From Breviolum minutum Mf 1.05b.01 (Eukaryota; Sar; Dinophyceae; Suessiales; Symbiodiniaceae), in NCBI GenBank assembly GCA_000507305.1, contig DF239147.1, positions 372,001 to 436,000 of the forward strand: DNA of 64,000 bases, read 5' to 3'. Under the pieces are notes generated by a model. The model had not been told where the DNA came from. It worked only from the letters and a program-made list of their open reading frames with translations, and made no database searches. A program made the translations under genes and the position numbers. The number at the start of each line of letters is the position of its first letter. The first letter of the stretch is position 1. Below are positions 55,700 through 64,000 of the stretch, piece after piece.

Positions 55700-58640
55700 G
55701 GGATTGTTTGTGTTTTCTTGTTGGCACACTTTGATGTGTTGAGGCGAAATCTGTTGATACGCGCAGGTTCACCAAAAACAACTTATGTTGATGGTCCCTA
55801 ATTCCAAATCTGATTGGGAATGTCAGCCAAAAGCGTGTTTGAACAACAAAAACACCAGTATTGGCTATATGATATAATAATATGATATGGTTTTCCCTCT
55901 AGATTTCCCTAACATATCTTTTTAAAAAAAAGCTGTCCATTTGGAGGATTCCCATTCCCCCATTTCTACCCACAGCCCGAAGCCAGGGATTCGCCTGTCC
56001 AAAACCTGCATGGTTCACTTGCCCATGAAGCGCCTGGAGGGTGATCAACCGATTTGTCTTGGATGTCGAAGGCTGTAGGAAAGATATGGTGTCCTATACG
56101 TAAACATTACTTATATATACTTAGAGATGTTCAATTCAAGCTAAAAATGTTGATTGAAAACCATCAAGTAGTGAATGCTACTTAAACAATGTCCTTTTTC
56201 AATGGAAATGCTGAAGAGCCATTCAAATCATTGCTTTTTGTTTGCACTTCAGGGGAGTTCTACACCCCGATTTCTTTGGGCAAGCAAACATACATAAATT
56301 GTTACGACTATAGGTGGTGTTTTCAACAAAGCGCTATAAATTGGTTGTTTGCTTATAACACCCACAGAACCGGCATATACTCCGAATCCAACTTGGGAAC
56401 ATTTGATCTTTCAACAAATTGTCAAATGGTTTTCATCTTTTTCAAACTTCGTAGTGAATAACTACCACAAAGAACTAAATGAATGAATGAATATATATAT
56501 ATATAAGTATATATATACATGTATACATGGATAATCCATAAAAAACACGGTGCATGAAAACTTAAACCATCACTTCCGTTTTCTCATTGATCCCCCTCCT
56601 CTGTGAAATTTGTGAGCCAAGTGGCTCCCTTCTTTGATCCCAAAGCCAACTCCCTCAAACGCACTGATGAACCCAAATTCAGCTGAAAAGTCTCCTGAAT
56701 TGAAGGAAAACCAGCCAGGGGATAGCAAGATTCATACCTTTTTTTTTGGTGTTAGAACTTACTTAGAGTGCAGGATAGAATCTTCTGAGGAAACTCATAA
56801 CTTGTAGGATAACCCATGGCAAATTGCTTGTAATAATCAAGTTTCCCACAGCTTGTTGCAAAGGTCAAAGTAGACATCTTCATGAATGTGCTGTGGCTGG
56901 TGATTTCTACCGCTGTGAAGGCCAGGCTAAAGTGACTTGTGCTTGTCTCATCTTCCTTGAAGGACTTGCAACATAAATCCACCAAACTCTTCCATCATTT
57001 CCCAGAATAACAATTCAACGCGTTTTCTTCAACTGAACACATGATTTCCAAATGTTGATCAGGTTTTCCCGACGTCTTCCAAACGTGTTTTTATTTATAT
57101 ATGTGCTTCCAGCACTGCACCTCTGAATACAATTCTTACTTTACCAACTTTAACTATCAACCTTTAGTTGATCGATTGTGATATTCCTTTATACTGGCTG
57201 CATTGATGAAATGGTGGGCAACACATATGATTTGATATATATAAGTCTGACATTCGCAGTAACAAGAACACTTAGATATAAACAACACAATAACAATCAG
57301 TATAACTGTATAACGTATACCAACAATATAACACAAATAATATGCACCATTCAGGAAGTGGTTTGTACTTAGAAACCCCGAATGAACTCAAACAATGATA
57401 ACCAGTAAAAACCAGTATCAAAATATATCGCCAGTGCAGGCAGAGATCTGCTAACTCCCTACATAAGTCAACAGCCATGGTCACCAAGTCTCTTTGCTAA
57501 GCTTTGCATGAATTCGAAGCGCTTCATAAGAGAGTCCAACAAGGCGTTGTTGGAATAAGCCACCAGCGAACACCATGCAGTCCTAAGGGGCTCGCAAATT
57601 GACGTGTCATACTGGGTGAGTTGGTTGGTCCCGCAGATGTGCAGTGCTCAGTTTATGGTTCCAGTCATCCACAAGGTTCACAAATTGTAAAGCTGAGGTT
57701 GTGTTTGATAAAGTAGGAAAAACAAGATTTGAAGCATCATAGAAAATATATAGAGAGAGATTCATCATCATAACAGCTGAGGTATACAAGCAAGGAATGA
57801 TAAAGCCCCAACTACACAAATAATGAATCACAATTCAACTCTTGGAATTTGTCATTCGACTCTGTCATTTACGCACCAGCCCCAAAAAAACACCCTCAAC
57901 ATCATGGTGTCTTCATTTGAAAATGGACGACACCTTTGGTGGAAAATTGTCAATCATGGTTTCTGGGTTTCAAATATGGCTTTTGAAGGTGTTAAACGGT
58001 GGGCTTTCTGGTAGGTCTGTGAAGAGTACAGGAGGTAACAGATCGGGCATGGGACCGTTTGTTGCTTAGTACCATGTGCAAGGCCTCTCTCAAAAAAGAA
58101 CCTATTTTTGAGGGAGTTGCACCACTTACTTTCATCCTATTCTATATTTGGCCACTGAAAATACACCTGGCGCCAATGAGTTTCTACTGGGATGTCACAG
58201 TCACATGAAATGAGGATCTAACTTGGTAAGCCTCTTGCCAATACGGTACAAAACTACCCTAGCTTTATAGATACTTAGCCATGTAAAAACTTTGCAACAA
58301 ATCATGGAATTCCAAAGATCCATCGGGGGCTTATATTCTCCGACACAAAGATAGAAGATATTAAACGAATTAATCAAATAGAAGATTCGAGTTTTGGGCA
58401 TTTTGGCCCCATGCCATTCAAATAGAAGATATTCAGTGACAAAGTAGAAATCGGGAGGCCAGAGATCGGGAGACATTCAAATAGAAGAAACACTTAATTC
58501 ATGCATATTCTCAGAGAAGTTCTACTTCCCTGAAAAAATCTGACTAATATATTCTATTTGATTGGCACGGAGGATTTCGGGCTGCTGATTTTCTGACGGA
58601 AACTGACCCGTAAACTTCCCGATTACACTTTTGGGGATTC
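55700..58640. other. non-coding AT-rich stretch
   Basis: No exon I can support with confidence. Minus-strand open pieces near 56752-56985 and 57607-57831 lack good splice sites. The start of the 'CAAATAGAAGA' repeat field lies at about 58300. Confidence 0.45.
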
Positions 58641-58930
58641 GCACCTGATCGTAAATATTCCGTGTGGATTTCTCAGTACGTAAATATTCCGTGTGGATTT
58701 CTCAGTACATAAAATTTATCGGGTTTGCCGTGGAATTTGGAAATACTTTGGAATACCATGAAGTACCCAAAAAAGTACCAATGGTGGACCTCAAACCAAA
58801 AGCTTGCCCGCTCCGATCTTACGGGGACTGTTCCCGAAAACGATCTTCTATTTGAAATGTTTTTGGGCAGACTTTCCGGGGCCATTTCAAATAGAAGATG
58901 GGGTCAAAATTAATTAGGGTAATTTCTTCT
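58330..58930. repeat. dispersed 'TTCAAATAGAAGA' motif field
   Basis: The 12-13-mer CAAATAGAAGA(T) occurs at about 58374, 58419, 58476 and 58887 on plus, and inverted at about 58549 and 58846. The 58845-58862 / 58883-58900 pair forms a 17-bp inverted repeat around 20 bp. Spacing is irregular (45-60 bp, then larger). Confidence 0.6.
58651..58708. repeat. perfect 29-bp tandem duplication
   Basis: The 29-bp unit starting GTAAATATTCCGTGTGGATT occurs twice without a mismatch (58651-58679, 58680-58708). Recent duplication or an assembly artefact. Confidence 0.85.
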
Positions 58931-59467
58931 ATCCTTGCGTCGAGAATTATATATGGTACAACCACAACATCACAACATACCCAAGGAACTCCCAATGCAG
59001 CTCCGATGTCGACGAAATGAAATTGCGGAAAATCCTCTGCACTTAACGATGCTGCGGCCTGCGTTCCGGTGATGGGACCGATGGGAAGTTATGGTCGTTG
59101 GTTATGTGTACATCCAACAACCTTTGGCTGTCTTTTTAGGTCGCTTCTGTTTTGTATTTTGAACGGTATTGAAATGGTCACTAGCAAAAGTGCAAAAATA
59201 AACAACTTAATCTAGATTGATGACGTAAGAAATTGCACCAAGCAAACTGTCTGTTCTTTTTGTTGGAGAGAGTTTCTTTTGTTATATATACCTGAAATGG
59301 AGTTGTCCTTCCTCACATGATATTACTACAGTTCCCTACACGAAACTTGTGTATCGAGAATCAGAGTTAAGGGGACACTGGACAGTTTGCAGGGAGAATA
59401 GCTGAGAAAAATAAAATTAGTAAGCCTTTTAGATTTGATTCAATACCCATACCGTGGGACTGTTGTT

Positions 59468-59509
59468 TTTACCTGCATTTCCTGGGTGTTTATGATAAAT
59501 GCAGGTAAA
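59468..59509. other. 13-bp perfect inverted repeat
   Basis: TTTACCTGCATTT (59468-59480) and AAATGCAGGTAAA (59497-59509) with a 16-nt loop. The minus strand of the right arm includes TTTACCTGC, so CAGGTAAA could also act as a donor. Confidence 0.55.
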
Positions 59510-60274
59510 TATACCGTGAATGCATCTGGCAGTAAAACATATTCCAGCTTCCTATATAGATAACTATCCGAACTATCTCTTCTTACATTGCTGCAGTAGT
59601 GCTACCAACTAATTTCCTACCAATTACCTCCAAAGAAAATGGCAAAACTAGAGTCCTTCCTTTTCCACCAATTGGCAGGGCAGAGCAGGCAATATTCATG
59701 AGGGAGATGGCATGAGATCATGAGTCCATACCGGGTTCGTCTCCAACGGAAAAAATGCGTCGTTTAAGCAGGAAATCCTTGATAGATTTGGAGGATCTAA
59801 CTTTGAGTTCACAGCCGTCATCGCCATTGATCTGGGTAAATTCTACCCTTCCTCCCGATCTTCATAGAAGTGAGTTATGTTTCAAAGACAGCCATGTTCC
59901 ACTGAACCATGATTATGGGAGGAAGAATCATATTACACCACCCTGGGAAACTTCCACTGAAAATCAAGGGGATTCAACTACTAACACCTTTTGAAAGGCG
60001 AGGAAATCCAACCTCACGTCGCTGTAAAATTCATCCCAGGCTTACAAAAGGCACATTGCAACGAGATTTTCGACTATCCCAGGCTTACAGGTTAGAAACC
60101 GTGCGGAAATTACATCTATATGGCCATATGCCCTAGCCCTAGACATCCCAAATGTTTCCTGAGAAAATGTCAGTTAAATCCCCAACTAAAAGGTCCACTG
60201 CCAGGAGGATCCAGGAGGTATAACTAAATGTTACCGGGATATACGCGGATACAGCTACTCTCCCCCACCCTTAT

Positions 60275-60319
60275 CATCACCACCACCACCACCACCACCA
60301 CCACCACCACCACCACCAA

Positions 60320-60366
<47 letters not shown>

Positions 60367-60370
60367 CCAA

Positions 60371-60419
<49 letters not shown>

Positions 60420-60420
60420 G
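60275..60420. repeat. (CAC)n(CAT)n trinucleotide repeat
   Basis: CAC run 60275-60318, then CAT runs 60319-60366 and 60371-60420. All six frames give homopolymer-like peptides, so I do not call a gene. It is followed by four copies of a TGTACTTCATC-like unit (60426-60469). Confidence 0.9.
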
Positions 60421-61030
60421 TCATCTGTACTTCATCTGTACTTCATTGGTACTTCATCCGTACTTCATCGCCATGGTACGTTCAAAACTTCCAGCACCTG
60501 TGGAGAACATCGAACCTCACTGAGTCGCGACTCCGAACTGTGATGTGACCATGGTGACTTCGACATATGGCCGATGGAGGCGATATTCCATGGTAGAAAA
60601 TCTATAAGAAAAAAGCATCCTTACAAAGGAGAACATCCCATTATAATATGTAGAAAAAACATCCAGGTTTATTGATGTTCAGGTTATATCGCTGAAAACA
60701 CTCATATTTTTGATTGATGCATGTATATCATTTTTGTACAATGCAAAATATATACATATTATACCAACACGGCCAACACGTTTTACCTAAACATGTGAGT
60801 CCTTGTATGCGAGATTTCCAAGGGAGACTGACAAAGAAACATCAAGTTCAACAGCTGTGATACCAACTGGTGCAGGAGTTTGTCAATCAACAAGGCACGA
60901 TACTGAAAAACACAGATCCTAAGTGGTAATCCCCGGTTGTGATGATGTTTGCCATTCCATTTGTAATGTGGAAAATCATCACCTTACAACATCGTGAGTG
61001 CAGATTTCCAGAGAGATTTTGTTGGTTTGG

Positions 61031-61075
61031 TTACCCTCCTGGGAACTAACATATACCATCAAAAGTCACAATTTT
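61031..61075. mobile_element. half copy of F2 foldback element
   Basis: TTACCCTCCTGGGAACTAAC then ATATACC matches the F2 left end. No matching right arm follows. Confidence 0.4.
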
Positions 61076-61133
61076 TGAGTTGGTGACTTTCCTTTTCCCT
61101 GGTTACCCGTCTTCATTCTCCGTTTTTTGGAAG

Positions 61134-61238
61134 AACCAGGAAGCAATGCAGGCACTGCGTAAATTGTCGCTGAAGAAACCACGTCGCGGCTCCAAGCGAA
61201 AGACCGCCCTGGCTCCAAAACGGAAGTTGTGGATCTAA
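61134..61238. CDS. short coding-like segment, strand uncertain
   Basis: Plus: ATG 61146 to TAA reads MQALRKLSLKKPRRGSKRKT then ALAPKRKLWI, a very basic tail. Minus: acceptor CGTGGTTTCTTCAG| with TIYAVPALLP up to donor TTCCTG|GTTCTT (61137-61169). The GC content is above the flanks. Confidence 0.25.
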
Positions 61239-61548
61239 GTCAAGATGGATGAGTTTTTGTCAGATTCCCATGGGATCCCATGGGACGATTGTATATTTTA
61301 GTTGATTTTTGTGGTTTTCATGTATACGGTAAATATACCAGTCCCATTGAATCCTATGTTTTTTTCAGAAAACTAGAGGACTGGAAGGGGAAGTTTGGTT
61401 AAACAATGAGATATACTACAAATTTACTCAACAATGTCTCAAAAAAACAGTTGAACTAGTTGTTGGAAAAACGTGCCTAACACGACAGGAAGCAAAATGG
61501 AATAGATTGCTTGAGGGGAATGTTGGGAAGAACAACGTGGGAGTCTTG

Positions 61549-61641
61549 ATTGATTGACTATTGACCGTTTGATTGAGTGTTTGGTTGACATTTGATCGTT
61601 TGATTGACTGTTTGGTTGACATTTGATTGACTGATTGACTG

Positions 61642-61705
<64 letters not shown>
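61549..61705. repeat. (TGAT)n microsatellite
   Basis: Pure TGAT run at about 61646-61704, preceded by diverged TTGATTGACTGTTTGGTTGA units. Confidence 0.9.
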
Positions 61706-61707
<2 letters not shown>

Positions 61708-62208
61708 ATTTTGGTGTCTATTTCACCCGAACTTAATTTCACCTCCTCAAGGTTTCAGTTGCGACCCTTTGCACCGGACCTTGGATCGAAATTTTCATGT
61801 GCTCACTGAATTGATTCGTCTTGAAAGGAACAATCTCTGAAAACTGGGTTTTCGCCCACGAATATCATGAATCATGAAGAATGTTCATGGTCACCCAACT
61901 AAATTGAAGGCATGTTGATCAAACTATCCTTTCCAATAAGGTCGGCCTTTTAATTGCCATGAAAACAACAGAAGCTCTGCTTGAAACAACACCGCCACGT
62001 CTACCCGGGCCCCCGATACATGCCTTGAAGTGTTGGGCAAGATGGACGATGCACGAGTCATGGAAGCACGTTTTCCCCACAGTGGGTCACAATGACCTGG
62101 AAAGCTCGAACATGGCCTGATGATTGTCTACCTTAAACATGGTGCAGTAGCATTTTCAACCAGATAGAATTTCCACATGGCACATGGTGAACCCTCAGGA
62201 ATTTATAT

Positions 62209-62317
62209 TCCCTAAAAAATCCAATCACCTGAGAATGGGAATAATACCTATAGATACCTTGCTGAGGTGATTCTACATCCCAATCATCATCTGATAAGGT
62301 GATTGGATCTCTAGGAC
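62209..62317. mobile_element. 109-bp foldback element
   Basis: CCCTAAAAAATCCAATCACC at the left pairs with the right-end reverse complement TCCTAGAGATCCAATCACCT. The right arm lies inside the predicted exon 62258-62364. Confidence 0.6.
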
Positions 62318-62364
62318 TCCAGGGATTGAAATGTGCTACACAAAATGTTTGTGCCGTTAGACCT
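62258..62364 (-). CDS. possible exon overlapping a foldback element
   Basis: Acceptor GTGTTCAACGAATTCAG|, donor CAGCAAG|GTATCT, 107 nt. It reads GLTAQTFCVAHFNPWSPRDP then ITLSDDDWDVESPQQ. Composition and both sites are good. The arm of the 62209-62317 foldback supplies about 20 of the codons. Confidence 0.4.
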
Positions 62365-63361
62365 CTGAATTCGTTGAACACCACAAACACCTGGGATTTA
62401 TTTAGTTTTCCCAAGCATCCAAATTCGGCCTGATACTTGGGATGGGATTTTCCGACAACATCCTCCCAGCCAAAATGGATGTAAGGTTTATATAAATATA
62501 TATTTATATCTATTTCTATCTTTCATCTTCCAAGTGTATGACTTATAATGATTAGTTGATGGTTAGCCGGTTGATGATTGATTCTCTTTGAACCTAGGTG
62601 ACTTTGGGATTTCCACTATGACAAGAGATATGCCTATAGCTAAATCACTAGAATGATCTAAGATGCGCTCGGAACCCATGATTCGTTCTATTTTCATCCT
62701 ATAACCATGGGATACATAGAATGCAAATGGCTGTCTCTTTACCCTCCACCGGCAACTAGGGTAGTATAGATGATGGGATCTCAAAGTAACTATCTTTATA
62801 CCTGATCAGGATGGCCCCATACCCCAAAAGCCAGCACTCAATGAGTCACCATCATCAAAAAATAATCGAAGGCACGCCGGTGACAATGCGCAAAAGCACG
62901 AGTATCAACCTCCTTGGATTTCCGACGGAGAATGATGAACAAAAATGGGCTAGGGAAAGGTGGGAAAGGAGGGTAGGAGCGTTTACCCTGCTGCAAACTT
63001 ATGTGTATTTCAAACTATTTTGAAAAAAATATATATATATATATATACATAGAACGTAGTATATGTACATAATCAAAGTATATCTAATATGTATATTCAA
63101 ACGTACATATTCTACAATTATTTACAATTCTCAAAAGATTGCTTTAAAAAAAGAAGGCAAACCACAACTTACCAGCCCCGTTGGTTCGAGTTTCCGTTGG
63201 TTGCACCGCTTCAGAAAAACAGATTTCCACAGCATCGGGTAGCATCATCTCATCTAGCAAGCGCCAGAATTCTTCACTGGATGAGTCGGCCAACAAGAGA
63301 GATATCACCTGCCAGTGGCAACTGATAACCAAAATCTCAGTGAAATCCTTTGGAAAAGTTA

Positions 63362-63476
63362 TATTCCCCGAAAACTAACACGGCAATGAAACACTGAAAC
63401 CCAACCATTTGAAGATGTATCTCCTATGAAAAAAAATCGGTGAGTTTTCATTGTCATCTTGGTTTTTGGGAGGGTA
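63362..63476. mobile_element. 115-bp foldback element, family F4
   Basis: The left end TATTCCCCGAAAACTAACAC then GGCAATGAAA pairs with the right-end reverse complement TACCCTCCCAAAAACCAAGA then TGACAATGAAAA. The outer arms relate it to F1 (GAAACTAAC). Confidence 0.65.
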
Positions 63477-63662
63477 GCTACTTGACACATATTAATTATA
63501 CCAGAACCAATACCAGAATACACCAATCAATTCCCATGCACTTCCGATTGTAATCTGAAAACCGAATTTGGTTGCACTTGAGTTTTGCTCCCGCTTCTGC
63601 ACGGATGAAAAAAAAACAAACCAATCTATCAATTTGGCGCAGTATGTGACCCTCATCAACAG

Positions 63663-63769
63663 TACAACCCCCAGAAAGCTAGCATGGAACCCAAAAATCG
63701 GTGGCTTGTGGATGGTTCTCCTTTTCCAAGAAGAAATGTTCAAGTTGCATGTTAGTTTTCAAGGGTGTA
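63663..63769. mobile_element. 107-bp foldback element, family F4/F1-like
   Basis: The left TACAACCCCCAGAAAGCTAG then CATG pairs with the right-end reverse complement TACACCCTTGAAAACTAACA then TGCAAC. Core: AAAATCGGTGGCTTGTGGAT then GGTTCTCC. Confidence 0.6.
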
Positions 63770-64000
63770 CCGGTGTACCCATAGTAGCACAGTTCCGTCG
63801 AAAACATCCAAGCTAGCTTCGAGTTCAGTCTGTTCGAAAACATCCAAGCAAACAAGCATCTCATGATAAGCAACAGGTGCATTTGCCCTTACATTTACAT
63901 CTTTTGACATCTCAAAAGAGTACCTCAATTTTGGTAGCAAAAGAAAATCAATCTATATTAGTTTTCCTATTTTAAATGATACATAGATGAAAATTATAAA

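Noticed and set aside
58330..58930. CRISPR array
   Set aside because: The repeated word is 12 bp, irregularly spaced and in both orientations; the genome is eukaryotic.
59742..59752. tRNA B-box-like GGTTCGTCTCC
   Set aside because: No A box, acceptor stem or cloverleaf can be drawn around it.
60224..60548. Long frames across the (CAC/CAT)n repeat
   Set aside because: Pure consequence of a trinucleotide repeat lacking stops; no flanking coding sequence.

Overview
This is eukaryotic nuclear DNA, most likely from a dinoflagellate (Symbiodiniaceae-like). It is an assembled scaffold piece with one 206-base N gap. The organism call is inference. It rests on a LINE-type reverse transcriptase of a style I associate with dinoflagellates, intron-rich genes with very small exons, 'AG|G'-type 3' splice sites, a SAP-like 'DELR..A..LGID..C' segment, abundant short foldback elements and many microsatellites. 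Nothing suggests bacterial, organellar or viral sequence. I found no rRNA, tRNA, CRISPR array or spliced-leader gene.

Almost all credible coding signal lies on the minus strand. Most of it is not visible as long open frames, because the genes are cut into exons of 23-255 nt separated by AT-rich introns whose polypyrimidine tracts appear as A-runs on the plus strand. Reading splice sites and codon phase by eye gives several phase-consistent exon chains: 6200->4989, 3930->3131, 17198->16244, 19306->18327, 23255->22875 (stop), 24852->24641 (stop), 27402->26719 (stop) and 29538->28559. Each chain is probably the 3' part of a gene, so the window looks like a head-to-tail series of minus-strand genes. 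I recognise no product except the retroelement and, tentatively, a receptor-like membrane protein. Exon edges are hand-called and not backed by RNA evidence.

Layout: 0-7 kb holds two or more minus-strand exon chains. 7-15.5 kb has few exons, a membrane-protein 3' exon at 10 kb and many foldback elements. 15.5-27.5 kb is the richest in exons and contains the N gap. 27.5-41 kb is GC-richer, with scattered minus-strand exons and a 250-bp CAAA microsatellite inside an intron. 41.3-43.1 kb is a single uninterrupted 590-codon gene for a multi-pass membrane protein with a signal peptide. 44-51 kb is mostly non-coding. 51.2-55.4 kb is a 5'-truncated, disabled LINE carrying RT, a zinc knuckle and RNase H on the minus strand. 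55-64 kb is mostly non-coding, with tandem and inverted repeats, (CAC/CAT)n, (TGAT)n and more foldback elements.

The most distinctive non-genic feature is a population of foldback elements, mostly 100-117 bp, from several sequence families that share this length and end in long inverted repeats. Copies of one family carry 3'-splice-site-like sequence, which makes introner or MITE activity worth testing.
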